Source: Cylindrospermum sp. NIES-4074 (lineage in GTDB: Bacteria > Cyanobacteriota > Cyanobacteriia > Cyanobacteriales > Nostocaceae). From it: a DNA stretch of 64,000 bases. Under the pieces are notes generated by a model that did no database searches, was not told the origin of the DNA, and was given only the letters and a program-made list of their open reading frames with translations. The translations under genes were made by a program, and so were the position numbers. Shown one piece after another: positions 37,055-45,574 of this stretch. The stretch lies in contig AP018269.1 of the NCBI GenBank assembly GCA_003994795.1, positions 2,359,346 through 2,423,345 of the forward strand. The letters run 5' to 3'. Within the stretch, counting starts at the first letter, position 1. Each line of letters opens with the position of its first letter.

Positions 37055-37382
37055 ACGAATTCGCTTTCATCTGGATGAAAATGTCGATACTGCGATCGCG
37101 CTTGGATTGCGTCGTTATGGAATTGATGTCACAACAACCAACAATGTGGGATTACGCACCCAATCTGATGAAGTCCATCTGGAGTTTATTCAGCAAACAC
37201 AGCGAGTGTTGTTCACCCAAGATGCAGATTTTTTGATTATTGCAAGTAGCAGGCTTGATCATCCTGGGATTACATACTCCAAAAAAGGGACTCGTTCAAT
37301 TGGTGAAATCATTGAAACCTTGGTTTTGATTTATGAGGTGATGACACCTGAAGAAATGGTGGGACGTGTCGAGTTTTTGTGA
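37047..37382 (+). CDS. DUF5615 PIN-like protein (pair 1)
   Basis: 111 residues. Begins MSERIRFHLDENVDTAIALGLRRYGIDV: the LDEN(V/L) acidic motif is the first catalytic-type Asp position of the DUF5615 PIN-like fold. RVLFTQDADFL supplies the second acidic patch. DUF5615 proteins pair with DUF433 as likely toxins with RNase fold, although activity has been shown for few. ATG overlaps the DUF433 gene by 8 bp. Confidence 0.85.
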   Translation: MSERIRFHLDENVDTAIALGLRRYGIDVTTTNNVGLRTQSDEVHLEFIQQTQRVLFTQDADFLIIASSRLDHPGITYSKKGTRSIGEIIETLVLIYEVMTPEEMVGRVEFL

Positions 37383-37595
37383 AATGAAGGCAGCACAGAG
37401 AGACTTGCATCAGTTAGATTTCACTCCCTTTAACCCTACCTAGTAGCGAGAATGGAAATACCCTGTCAGCACTCCATAACTCAGCCATGCCATTAATAGC
37501 AGTGAGAATCTCTAAAATTGACATTGTTTTAATTGGTATAATTTAGTTTGTTGAGCCTATACTAATTAAAACATAAGTAAATTATCTAGATAGCC

Positions 37596-38624
37596 GTGAT
37601 TTCACTTAAAGCTGCTCATTTAATAATTCACTACTTCGATTCTATTGATAAGGTAGTATCAAAGCGACTGGTGCGAAAACGTCCTTGGTTTGAAACTGCA
37701 TTAACTTCTCTGTTATGCGATCTACTTGATCAAGAAGAACAAGACGAGTATAAGTTAGAATATTCATTTGCAAAACTTAAGGAAGATTTAACTGCATTAG
37801 ATCCCTACTTAAATGCAAGTTTCACAATTGAAACTCATGAATATAGCTCCAAGGTAGAAAATTTGGTGACTCAATCTGATATCGGCATTATTATCAATTT
37901 TAAAGCCTATTGTTTACCTGAAGAATCTTGGAGTGTTGCATGGTTGCTTCAGGCAAAACGTTTATCTCCTAATCGTAAAATTTCAATTCCATTTAGATAT
38001 AATGAAAAAAATAGGTTTGATATTGATAAAGATCAAAAGAATAGAATAGATATTTTAGCCAAAATAGTGGGAGTTCCTTTTATCAAGTATTTATTGTATT
38101 GTCCTAGGCCGTCAATGCTGGCTCAAAATACAGAAAAGAATTTAATTAATAATCGTGATCGTAGTATTGCCAATAGTGACCATATTCTTAAATACCTTTT
38201 TTGTTCAGCAAGCTATAATGGATTAAATGATTTTAATTCTACTTTATCTTCTGGCATTTTTGTAAATGATAAGGATAATTTACCATCAAATTTATCTACA
38301 ATCCATGACTCTATATTTAATAGCTGCTTACCGCTATCTTGGTTTATAGCAGAGCATTTTTTGTGTAAAAGATCACATGAATTTATAAAGTTTAATTCAC
38401 GTTTTTTATATGGTAAACCAAATGCTCATCATATGTCTTCAAATTACGAAGGTGAAGAATGGGCACATGGTATAGTTTCTGGAAATCCCGAAGCAATTTC
38501 TCAACTAATTGCGGAAATTGGAGATATGCCAAATATACCAAAAAATTTCTCTTTTTTGCCAGCGCATACAATCAATATAAACATAACTTCTGAACGGGAG
38601 CATCCCACTGTGGAAGAAGATTAA
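37596..38624 (+). CDS. Unrecognised protein with candidate PD-(D/E)XK nuclease core
   Basis: 342 residues; start is GTG at 37596, as no Met codon occurs earlier in frame before residue 170. No known family recognised. In the N-terminal 125 residues there is an arrangement compatible with PD-(D/E)XK endonuclease folds: helix with E33 (WFETALTSLLCDLLD), then D95 at the end of TQSD followed by a hydrophobic strand IGIIINF, then WLLQAKR with Q119-x-K121 (the QxK form seen in Mrr-like enzymes). The rest is mixed and AT-rich, with no membrane segment. The gene stands alone between two DUF433/DUF5615 pairs, on DNA with lower GC than its neighbours. Nuclease activity is an inference from a weak motif. 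Confidence 0.6.
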   Translation: MISLKAAHLIIHYFDSIDKVVSKRLVRKRPWFETALTSLLCDLLDQEEQDEYKLEYSFAKLKEDLTALDPYLNASFTIETHEYSSKVENLVTQSDIGIIINFKAYCLPEESWSVAWLLQAKRLSPNRKISIPFRYNEKNRFDIDKDQKNRIDILAKIVGVPFIKYLLYCPRPSMLAQNTEKNLINNRDRSIANSDHILKYLFCSASYNGLNDFNSTLSSGIFVNDKDNLPSNLSTIHDSIFNSCLPLSWFIAEHFLCKRSHEFIKFNSRFLYGKPNAHHMSSNYEGEEWAHGIVSGNPEAISQLIAEIGDMPNIPKNFSFLPAHTININITSEREHPTVEED

Positions 38625-38692
38625 TGAATATATGGTTTTTTAAAAACGGTATAATATGAGCTTTAACCTGTTGTGGTTGTGATTTCTTTTAC

Positions 38693-38824
38693 CTACTTTG
38701 AAAAATGCTGTCTTACCCAACTCTGAAAAGCCTTAAGCGTTGCATTCCTACCTGCGGTTTTACTTTTTTCTAGATATTGAGGAATCACTTCAATCAAAAG
38801 TGAATGGGGAAAATTTTCTGATTC
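38693..38824 (-). pseudogene. Fragment of a Uma2-family gene (3' end only)
   Basis: Reading on the minus strand, the fragment encodes about 43 residues, including LIEVIP.YLEKSKTAGRNATLKAF..WVRQ, and ends in TAG. These match the C-terminal part of the intact Uma2 protein at 39592-40233 almost residue for residue, and DNA identity is high over about 105 bases (38706-38812 versus 39598-39704). The rest of the gene is absent. The two copies are in direct orientation with the second DUF433/DUF5615 pair between them. Confidence 0.82.
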
Positions 38825-38881
38825 CCAGTTTGACGAACACGGGATAATCAGCTATCTCTTATATTCTTGGTAAATGAAAAC

Positions 38882-39247
38882 CTAGATGTCAGATTTCGGT
38901 TGATTGTTTTTTTTGATCCGAATTAGCCGATTAGCAAAATCTGAATTTTCACTCAGACAACTATGCAATATTTGAGCCTGTCCTAAATAATCCCGATCAT
39001 CTTTGCAGATGATAATGCCAGCATGAGAAATTCCTGTTCGATGAAGTGCAATAAAATCATCCCGATTTAGTGTGACTATAACTCGTTTCTCCTGAGTCGC
39101 AAACGCTAAAACTTCATCATCTGGAATTCCTTGATTTGCCTTTCCTGCTTCGTAGGAGGTAAGCACATCATATTTAATCTGTCGTAATTGTCGAACAATT
39201 TCTAGAGGAAAATTTTCATCAGAATACAGTCTCACCATCATTATCAT
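38882..39247 (-). CDS. DUF5615 PIN-like protein (pair 2)
   Basis: 121 residues; other in-frame ATG codons at 39241 and 39238 allow a shorter start at MVRLYSDENFP, which matches the family start better. YSDENFPLEIVRQLRQIKYDVLTSYEAG carries the first acidic motif (DEN); ATQEKRVIVTLNRDDFIALH the second (NRDDF). Acts as the presumed toxin of the pair. Its start lies within the end of the DUF433 gene, an overlap of 20-29 bp. Minus strand, opposite to pair 1. Confidence 0.84.
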   Translation of the reverse strand: MIMMVRLYSDENFPLEIVRQLRQIKYDVLTSYEAGKANQGIPDDEVLAFATQEKRVIVTLNRDDFIALHRTGISHAGIIICKDDRDYLGQAQILHSCLSENSDFANRLIRIKKNNQPKSDI

Positions 39248-39560
39248 CTTTATTTTGAGCAGTTATGGTGAGATCAATTTCTGAACGATGCTGTTCGTAA
39301 TAGTCCCAAGCTGTTGTCAGGTCATCAGGTGTGAGGCTAGGATAATTTTGCAGCAGTTCTGCATCATTTGCTCCCTGCTGACGAAATGAAACCAATATCC
39401 ATACAGGAATGCGTGTATTCCGAATTCGAGGATGGCCACCACAAATTCCCGGTGTTTGCTGCACAGCATTGAGTTTGAGACGACTTTCCAAAAGTTTTCT
39501 CTCTTCTGGGGAAAGTGCCTCAATTACTTGTACAAGGGAATCAACCAATCGCTGATTCAT
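39219..39560 (-). CDS. DUF433 antitoxin-like protein (pair 2)
   Basis: 113 residues. N-terminal helix LVDSLVQVIEALSPEERKLLESRL, then the DUF433 core GICGGHPRIRNTRIPVWILVSFRQQGANDAELLQNYPSLTPDDLTTAWDYYEQHRSEID. The start is 32 bp from the Uma2 stop, so Uma2 (upstream), DUF433 and DUF5615 may be one transcript. The C-terminal KDDNDGETVF tail overlaps the toxin-like gene. Confidence 0.84.
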   Translation of the reverse strand: MNQRLVDSLVQVIEALSPEERKLLESRLKLNAVQQTPGICGGHPRIRNTRIPVWILVSFRQQGANDAELLQNYPSLTPDDLTTAWDYYEQHRSEIDLTITAQNKDDNDGETVF

Positions 39561-39591
39561 AGTCTACTCTAACAGGAGAAATATTTTTAAA

Positions 39592-40233
39592 TTATAACCG
39601 TTGCTGTCTTACCCAATTGCGAAAAGCCTTAAGCGTTGCATTCCTACCTGCGGTTTTACTTTTTTCTAGATATTCAGGAATCACTTCAATCAAGGGTAAA
39701 TCGGGAAAATTTAAACTTGACTGAGACTCTACATAATTCCCATCTTGTAAAAGATTAATTTTCAAACTACCCTTCTCAAAACGCCAGAGTTCCGGCACAT
39801 TTAAAGCTAGATAAATATTGGGATGGGTGCGGGAAGTGATATCAATTTCTAAGGCTAAATCTGGTGGAGGATCGATTGTTAAATCTAACCGCTTTTTCCC
39901 ACGAATTAAAGCTTCATTTTTGATATAAAAACATTGATCAGGTTCTATCCCTTTCTCCATGAATTGATTTTTGAAGGTAGTAGAACCAAGACTGACAAAC
40001 TCAACATCCAGTTCTTCCAATAAAGCCTTAACTAAATCACCGATAATTTCCTTATCAAATTCATGTTCTGGTAATGGAGCCATTATTTCTAATATTCCCC
40101 GATCATAAGCAATTCGCGCTGCACGATGCTCTCCTAATTCTTCAAGAATTGCTTCTAATTCTGTCCAAGTGACATTTTGCAATAACACTCTTTGTCCTGG
40201 TGGTACATAGATGCGCTTTAACTCCAACAACAT
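39592..40233 (-). CDS. Uma2 family protein (DUF820, PD-(D/E)XK fold)
   Basis: 213 residues from the ATG at 40233, chosen because AAGGAG lies 8 bases upstream; a further in-frame ATG at 40266 lacks this. The protein has the Uma2/DUF820 core: PEHEFDKEIIGDLVKALLEEL (helix), PDQCFYI, then PDLALEIDI, in which D-x-E/D residues form the nuclease-type site. Many cyanobacteria hold large numbers of these genes; function is unproven. Its C-terminus is duplicated in the fragment at 38693-38824. Confidence 0.88.
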   Translation of the reverse strand: MLLELKRIYVPPGQRVLLQNVTWTELEAILEELGEHRAARIAYDRGILEIMAPLPEHEFDKEIIGDLVKALLEELDVEFVSLGSTTFKNQFMEKGIEPDQCFYIKNEALIRGKKRLDLTIDPPPDLALEIDITSRTHPNIYLALNVPELWRFEKGSLKINLLQDGNYVESQSSLNFPDLPLIEVIPEYLEKSKTAGRNATLKAFRNWVRQQRL

Positions 40234-40266
40234 CGTTTCCACTCCTTGCAAAATATCAAAGTTCAA

Positions 40267-40577
40267 ATATTCTCAAACTAGTATAAACCTCTAATTTCTC
40301 TCTCCGCGTCTCTGCGTGAGGAAAAATAACTCAAAACCCCATAGCAACGCCTTGTGATTTTAACTAAATATATCAGAAAAAATATACTCTGTCAATATCA
40401 ATCGCTGAAAAGACCAATCTTCGTAAAATAATTGATAATAGTGTCAGTAATATTGAGAATACAGACTAGTTATTGCGAAAATTACTAAATCTACAAATTT
40501 TCTCAAAATCGATATAAGCAAGAATTATTAACCGCAAAGGAAAAAGAAAGAGGGCGGGGAAACCCCGCCCCTACGGA
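40267..40577. other. Intergenic region between Uma2 and typA
   Basis: No gene. Contains the TCTCCGCGTCTCTGCGTGAGG dispersed motif (about 40299-40320), A/T-rich DNA, and the GC-rich palindrome at 40551-40574, which ends just before the typA stop codon. Confidence 0.6.
40551..40574. repeat. GC-rich palindromic repeat, intergenic copy of the mfd insert
   Basis: AGGGCGGGGAAACCCCGCCC followed by CTAC; its complement is identical over 24 bases to 3347-3370 in mfd. It is 3 bases before the end of the typA gene on the minus strand and could act as part of a terminator. Confidence 0.9.
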
Positions 40578-42368
40578 TTACCGTTTCGCTAACTTCTTCG
40601 ACATCTTGCGGAGACGAATGGATTGGGGTGTAACTTCCACCAATTCATCTGGCCCGATGTACTCTAGCGCACGTTCTAAACTCATGTCGATGGGTGCTTG
40701 CAACTGTACCAGTTCATCGCCACCAGCTGCGCGGTGGTTGGTTAATTGCTTGGTTTTACAGACATTCAATTCCAAGTCTTGAGGACGATTGTGTTCTCCC
40801 ACAATCATGCCTCTGTAAACTTTAGTACCTGGATGAATGAAGAATGAGCCTCTATCTTCAGCGTTTTTCATGGCGTAGAAGGTAGAAACGCCTTCTTCAA
40901 AGGAGATTAAAACGCCTTTGTTGCGGGCTTCAATATCGCCAGATAGTTGACGGTAATCAAGGAAGCTGTGATTCATGATGCCTTCACCGCGAGTCATCCG
41001 CATGAATTCACCACGGAAACCAATCAAACCACGGGCGGGGATGACAAACTCTAGTTGAGTGCGATCGCCACCACCAGGTTGCATATCTTGCATTTCGCCT
41101 TTGCGTTGTCCCAACCGTTCAATACAGCTACCAACAGCATCAGCAGGAACGTCTAATACTAGGAGTTCATAAGGTTCGCAAGGTTGACCGTTGACTTCGC
41201 GGTAAATTACTTGCGGCTGAGATACTTGAAACTCAAAGCCTTCTCGGCGCATGGTTTCGATTAAGATACCCAGGTGTAATTCTCCCCGACCGCAAACTAG
41301 GAATTTTTCAGGTGAATCGGTTTCTTCCACCCGCAGGGCGACGTTAGTTTCTAATTCGCGGAAAAGGCGATCGCGCACTTGGCGAGATGTCACCAATTTA
41401 CCTTCTTGACCTGCAAAGGGAGAATCATTCACCCAGAAGGTCATTTGCAAGGTTGGTTCATCCACCTTAATTAGTGGTAAAGCTTGGGGTTCGTTGGGGT
41501 CTGTAATCGTTTCCCCAATATAGGCATCAGCAAAACCAGCCACAGCCACAATGTAACCTGCGGTGGCTTCTTCCATTTCCACCCGCTTCAGCCCTTCAAA
41601 TCCCAGCAACTTGGTAATTTTGCCCTTGATAATAGCACCACTTTCTGTTACTAACGCTGCTTGCTGTCCAGCGCGGATAGTACCGTTGTGGATTCTACCA
41701 ATCACAATCCGTCCCAGATAATCAGAATAATCTAGGGTGGTGACTTGCAATTGCAGGGGCTTGTTGGGGTCGCCTACAGGTGCGGGAACGTGACGCAGAA
41801 TCGCTTCAAACAACGGTTGCATATCTACCGATTCTGCTTCCAAGCTTTCCTTGGCGTAACCTCCCATACCGGAGGCAAACAGATAGGTAAAATCACACTG
41901 GTCTTCATCTGCTCCTAATTCCAAGAACAGATCCAGCACTTTATCAACAGCAACGTGGGGGTCAGCTTGGCCACGGTCGATTTTGTTGACCACAACTATA
42001 GGACGCAGACCTTTTTCCAAAGCCTTTTTCAACACAAAGCGCGTTTGGGGCATGGGGCCTTCGTTGGCATCAACAATCAGCAGACATCCGTCAACCATGC
42101 CGAGTACCCGTTCCACTTCACCGCCGAAGTCAGCGTGTCCAGGGGTATCTACAATATTGATCAGCGTTTCTTTATATCTAACGGCTGTATTTTTAGAAAG
42201 AATGGTAATTCCCCGTTCCCTTTCCAGGGCGTTGGAGTCCATGACGCAATCCGGAACGTCTTCACCTTCTCGGAAAATGCCGGATTGTTTGAGGAGTGCA
42301 TCAACCAGGGTGGTTTTGCCGTGATCAACGTGAGCGATGATGGCGACGTTACGAATTGGGAGCGTCAT
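40578..42368 (-). CDS. typA: GTP-binding protein TypA/BipA
   Basis: 596 residues from the ATG at 42368 ([20 protein letters not shown]), the normal family start; an ATG 15 codons upstream is not needed. Ribosome-associated GTPase of the translation-factor class. G1 [10 protein letters not shown]2 RERGITI, G3 DTPGHADF, G4 NKID, followed by domain II, the EF-G-like domains III/V and the TypA-specific C-terminal domain. Involved in ribosome assembly and stress or low-temperature growth. It ends at the GC-rich palindrome. Confidence 0.97.
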   Translation of the reverse strand: MTLPIRNVAIIAHVDHGKTTLVDALLKQSGIFREGEDVPDCVMDSNALERERGITILSKNTAVRYKETLINIVDTPGHADFGGEVERVLGMVDGCLLIVDANEGPMPQTRFVLKKALEKGLRPIVVVNKIDRGQADPHVAVDKVLDLFLELGADEDQCDFTYLFASGMGGYAKESLEAESVDMQPLFEAILRHVPAPVGDPNKPLQLQVTTLDYSDYLGRIVIGRIHNGTIRAGQQAALVTESGAIIKGKITKLLGFEGLKRVEMEEATAGYIVAVAGFADAYIGETITDPNEPQALPLIKVDEPTLQMTFWVNDSPFAGQEGKLVTSRQVRDRLFRELETNVALRVEETDSPEKFLVCGRGELHLGILIETMRREGFEFQVSQPQVIYREVNGQPCEPYELLVLDVPADAVGSCIERLGQRKGEMQDMQPGGGDRTQLEFVIPARGLIGFRGEFMRMTRGEGIMNHSFLDYRQLSGDIEARNKGVLISFEEGVSTFYAMKNAEDRGSFFIHPGTKVYRGMIVGEHNRPQDLELNVCKTKQLTNHRAAGGDELVQLQAPIDMSLERALEYIGPDELVEVTPQSIRLRKMSKKLAKR

Positions 42369-42720
42369 AAAGGATTTGGGTGAACTCTTAGAGGGGTTTT
42401 TTAGGATTAACAACTAAATGTTACGGTATTAGGCTTTTCTTGCAGAATTGCGGATGATCAGCAAATTCTGTAAAGAACCTTTAATAATTCTAGCTTAATT
42501 GTCACAATTACGCGAAACTTTGTAGCTGCTACTTTGGTAGATAATTAGGCTAGCTAAAAAGGGGGTTTTGGCGATCAAATGTATACCCTGTAAGGATTGT
42601 AGTTTTTTGAGCGATAGGGTTAACTTCATAACGCCCACGAATTACCCCTAAATGTAGAGTGGAGAAATATCCACCCCTAGACCAAATTTTTGGCAGATGT
42701 CGCTTCAGGCGATGGTGTTA
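42369..42720. other. Intergenic region between typA and the IS630 element
   Basis: No gene. It includes a GTGGAGAAATATCCAC hairpin at about 42659-42674 and the TA target at 42719-42720 next to the IS. Without the IS the flanks read through as GATGGTGT-TA-TGATTTGG. Confidence 0.5.
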
Positions 42721-43907
42721 AGCTGTTGTGCAGCTTGATTGTATAATAGAGGTTAGGTAATCAAGCAAAGACTAGGAAGGTATGCCAGCAAAAAACCATT
42801 TATCTCAAGAGCAGAGGGAACGGCTATTAAAAAACCTAAAAGAGCAAGAAAATCCCTATGTAAGAGAGAAGATTCTCATCTTATTGTTGATGAATGACGG
42901 TAAAACTTACCAGGAAATAAGTGATTTTTTAGACATAGCATATACAACAGTAGCATATTGGGCAGTGCATGGTGATCCGGATAACATAGACAGTTTTTTA
43001 GATGGAAGAAGAGAAGGTAACTTCCGTAAAATAACAAAAGAATATGAGAATTTGTTGTTGGAAGTAATTGAGAAGAACCCTGATGAATGTGGATATGAAT
43101 TTGGTAGATGGACATCTGCAAGACTAGCGACATATCTAGAAATAGAGACAGGAATAAAGTTAAGTAGTTCGCAAGTAAGGAGAATTTTAGAGAGAAAAAA
43201 GTACGTTTATCTTTGGGCAAAGTACAGCCTAGAGGACAAACAAAATCCAGAGAAACGTAAGTTATTTAAAGAAAAATTAGCCGAATATTTAAAAATAACA
43301 AAATCAGCCCCAGAGCGTTTACAGGTATGGTTTTGGGATGAGAGTGGATTTAGTTTAAGAGTGATAAGAAGAAAAACATGGGGAAAGAAAGGCAAGAGAA
43401 AAGAGGTGACAGGACAAAGAAGAAGAGGAAGAGTGAATATTATGGGAGGGTTGCGTTATCATGACAAGAAAAGAATAAATTTTGTGATTAAACAGGGAAA
43501 TGCAGATGTGTTTTATGAACAGTTGAAATCTCTCAATCATTTTTTAAGACAGGAATGGATAGAAGCAGGAAATAAGCCTAAAGACTTTCATGATAATTCG
43601 GCGAAAATAGTTATTATTCTTGACAATGCTAGTTACCATAAAAGAAAAGATATTTTGGCTCGTATTGAGGCAGAAATGCCAAATATTATTCTGGAATTTT
43701 TACCACCTTATAGTCCAGATTATAATTTAATTGAACTGGTATGGCATTCAGCGAAAGAATATATAGCTCACAGATTATTTAAATCGGTAGAACAGTTAGA
43801 AGAACTATTAATTAAATTACTAAACGAAGGAGTCCTTATTATTCAATGGGAGCGCAAAGTCAAAAATAAAGGCAATGCTGTTTATTCAATTTAGCTGCAC
43901 AACAGCT
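42721..43907 (+). mobile_element. Complete IS630-family insertion sequence
   Basis: 1187 bp with perfect 15-bp terminal inverted repeats: AGCTGTTGTGCAGCT at 42721-42735 and its complement at 43893-43907. The element is flanked by TA on both sides (42719-42720, 43908-43909), the target duplication of this family. One transposase gene inside. A likely -10 box TATAAT lies near 42743-42748, just inside the left end. Confidence 0.93.
42782..43894 (+). CDS. IS630-family transposase
   Basis: 370 residues. N-terminal helix-turn-helix (YQEISDFLDIAYTTVAYWA) and winged second domain, then the DDE catalytic core: WFWDESGF (first Asp), IILDNASYH (second Asp), PPYSPDYNLIELVW (Glu). AAGGT-type ribosome binding site before ATG. 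The stop codon TAG begins one base outside the right terminal repeat. No frameshift or internal stop, so it should be active. Confidence 0.94.
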   Translation: MPAKNHLSQEQRERLLKNLKEQENPYVREKILILLLMNDGKTYQEISDFLDIAYTTVAYWAVHGDPDNIDSFLDGRREGNFRKITKEYENLLLEVIEKNPDECGYEFGRWTSARLATYLEIETGIKLSSSQVRRILERKKYVYLWAKYSLEDKQNPEKRKLFKEKLAEYLKITKSAPERLQVWFWDESGFSLRVIRRKTWGKKGKRKEVTGQRRRGRVNIMGGLRYHDKKRINFVIKQGNADVFYEQLKSLNHFLRQEWIEAGNKPKDFHDNSAKIVIILDNASYHKRKDILARIEAEMPNIILEFLPPYSPDYNLIELVWHSAKEYIAHRLFKSVEQLEELLIKLLNEGVLIIQWERKVKNKGNAVYSI

Positions 43908-44053
43908 TATGATTTGGGGATAGACCCTGTGGGGTGTTGAGCAAAAAGGCGATCGCGTATCCGCCCACATAGTGATGGCGTACCCGCCTGCCGGAGGCGA
44001 TCGCAGTTGCCAGAGTTTGTTATTTCAGTCGAGATATCGACCAATTGTCAACG

Positions 44054-44266
44054 ATGGGTTTGGTCAGATTACGTATTAAAGAGTTTGCCGCAAGAGAAGG
44101 CTGGACACTCAAGGAAGTTTCTGATCGGTCTGGAGTGCCTTATAGCACCATTAAAAGTTATGCCGTGTCACCGGGAATGATGATGGCTGATTTAACCGCC
44201 TTGCGAAAGTTAGCGCGGACTTTTGATGTGTTGATTGAAGACTTATTTGATGTAGTTGAAGAATAG
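44054..44266 (+). CDS. Small Cro/CI-type helix-turn-helix protein
   Basis: 70 residues from ATG 44054 (TTG at 44045 is in frame, less likely). EFAAREGWTLKEVSDRSGVPYSTIKSYAVSPGMMMADLTALRKLARTFDVLIEDLF is an XRE/HTH_3 fold: helices 2 and 3 around VSDRSGVPYSTI. DNA-binding regulator candidate. No adjacent toxin in immediate contact; the kinase remnant and the HigBA-like pair follow. The ATG lies in sequence next to a dispersed GGCGATCGC repeat. Confidence 0.78.
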   Translation: MGLVRLRIKEFAAREGWTLKEVSDRSGVPYSTIKSYAVSPGMMMADLTALRKLARTFDVLIEDLFDVVEE

Positions 44267-44278
44267 ATTTAGACACAA

Positions 44279-44309
44279 TGTAGAGATGTTCCATGCAACG
44301 TCTCTACAT
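44279..44309. repeat. Palindromic repeat (TGTAGAGACGTT family)
   Basis: TGTAGAGATGTTCCATG followed by CAACGTCTCTACA: near-perfect inverted repeat centred on CATG, about 10 bases after the HTH gene. Same family as the palindrome at 58485-58510. Probably a transcription end or a mobile palindrome. Confidence 0.8.
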
Positions 44310-44335
44310 GAATTTGTTAGACATTGCTTTTGGTA

Positions 44336-44422
44336 AGCTGTTGTGTCTTTAATTTTCCAGATTGTTCCTGTTACAACAAGGGTTCCAAGCCATAAAAAGT
44401 GCAAGTTATAAGCGCAACAGCT
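44336..44422. mobile_element. Short MITE-like element related to the neighbouring IS630 element
   Basis: 87 bp between AGCTGTTGTGTCT (44336) and AGCGCAACAGCT (44411-44422). The ends are similar to the IS630 repeats at 42721-43907, with one or two changes, and TA lies outside both (44334-44335, 44423-44424). Interior has no gene. It fits a non-autonomous derivative mobilised by the same transposase. Confidence 0.6.
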
Positions 44423-44488
44423 TATCACTTTCCATTGGCATTACTTAAAGATTGTGCCAAAATTAACTTATGTTTCTATAAATTTATA

Positions 44489-44782
44489 AGTAATGGTTTA
44501 GCCGCGATCCTCTACAAACTATTGACAGGAAAAGAACCAGAAAGTGCTATATCTAGAATGATGGGCGAGCCACTAAAACCACCAATAGAAATTAATTCCA
44601 ATATTAGTGATAGGGTTAATCAGGCAATTCTCAAAGGACTGGAATTACAACCTGAAAAACGTCCTCAATCAGTACATGAGTGGTTAGAGCTTTTAAAAGT
44701 ACCAGAAGGCACAAATTTAAATCCAGACGAATTGTTATTAGAAGTTATTAAACTTTTCTTACCAAATGACAACAAGAGTTAG
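44489..44782 (+). pseudogene. C-terminal remnant of a Ser/Thr protein kinase
   Basis: About 97 residues: GLAAILYKLLTGKEP, SISDRVNQAILKGLELQPEKRPQS (the end of a Hanks-type kinase domain, with the RPQS block of subdomain XI). The catalytic loop, DFG and glycine-rich loop are missing; upstream DNA holds the MITE-like element and unrelated sequence. No start or Shine-Dalgarno fits the remaining piece. Probably a decayed kinase gene broken near 44489. Confidence 0.7.
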
Positions 44783-44881
44783 CTCTCTCTACCTCTTCCT
44801 TCGCGCTCTTTGCGTCCTTTGCGGTTCGTTTCCCCATTAACCCAAACAATAACGGAAAATGCGATAAAATACAATCAAATC

Positions 44882-45208
44882 ATGACAGTTGAACCAAGAG
44901 ATATTCAGCGTTATTTGACACCTGATGGCAAAATTCCTTTCGATGAGTGGTTTGACAACCTCCGGGATACCAAAGCCAAAATAATAATCAATAAGAGAGT
45001 CAACCGAGTTAGTCTAGGAAACTTGGGAGATTATCGTTCTCTGGGAGAAGGAGTATTTGAACTAAGAATTGACTATGGCCCTGGCTACCGTATCTATTTT
45101 GGACAAATTGGTACAACCATCGTGCTTTTACTATGCGGTGGAGATAAAAGTAGTCAATCACAAGACATTAGCCAAGCTATAGAATATTGGAAAAACTACA
45201 GGAGTTAA
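44882..45208 (+). CDS. RelE/HigB-type toxin (toxin-first pair)
   Basis: 108 residues; ATG 44882 is chosen over an upstream in-frame codon in the dispersed repeat. YLTPDGKIPFDEWFDNLRDTKAKIIINKRVNRVSLGNLGDYRSLGEGVFELRIDYGPGYRIYFG is the signature of the plasmid/phage killer-protein subgroup (TIGR02683 type). A typical mRNA interferase fold, basic Arg/Lys residues at the end. The antitoxin-like gene follows after 4 bp. Confidence 0.88.
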   Translation: MTVEPRDIQRYLTPDGKIPFDEWFDNLRDTKAKIIINKRVNRVSLGNLGDYRSLGEGVFELRIDYGPGYRIYFGQIGTTIVLLLCGGDKSSQSQDISQAIEYWKNYRS

Positions 45209-45212
45209 AATA

Positions 45213-45569
45213 ATGGTTAAAAGCTTACCTTACCATGACTTTCTAATTTCACATTTAAAAGATCCAGCTTATGCTGCTGGATATCTCGAAACGCACTTAG
45301 AAGACGACGGTGAAGAACTAGATCCTAGACTAATCAAATTAGCGCTGAGTCATGTAGCAGAAGCGCTGAGTGAACAAAACATGACACCAGAAGAAGCAAA
45401 ACTGCATCGAGAAAAACTAGATGAATTGCTATCTCAACAGGGAAGTGAAGCAATTTATAATTTAGGAACTTGGCTAAATGCTTTGGGATTAAAACTAACT
45501 GTTACCGTTGCTGAACAGCCAGATAATAACATCACTAATACCGTGAATAGCTCAGAAATTCCTGTTTAA
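45213..45569 (+). CDS. HigA-like antitoxin partner
   Basis: 118 residues. PYHDFLISHLKDPAYAAGYLETHLEDDGEELDPRLIKLALSHVAEALSEQNMTPEEAKLHREKLDELLSQQGSEAIYNLGTWLNALGLKLTV is similar to the C-terminal/HTH part of antidote proteins paired with HigB-type toxins (TIGR02684 type), but the usual helix-turn-helix is degenerate or short. Four bases after the toxin gene; toxin-first order fits HigBA. The Asn/Thr-rich C-terminal tail is unusual. Confidence 0.8.
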   Translation: MVKSLPYHDFLISHLKDPAYAAGYLETHLEDDGEELDPRLIKLALSHVAEALSEQNMTPEEAKLHREKLDELLSQQGSEAIYNLGTWLNALGLKLTVTVAEQPDNNITNTVNSSEIPV

Positions 45570-45574
45570 ATAAA

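Noticed and set aside
37521-37546. Promoter-like TTGACA ... TATAAT before the orphan nuclease-like gene
   Set aside because: Spacing of 13 bases is too short for a standard sigma-70 type promoter; not called.
41955-42383. 142-codon open frame on the plus strand
   Set aside because: Antisense to typA, which has all G motifs; the plus-strand translation is not protein-like.
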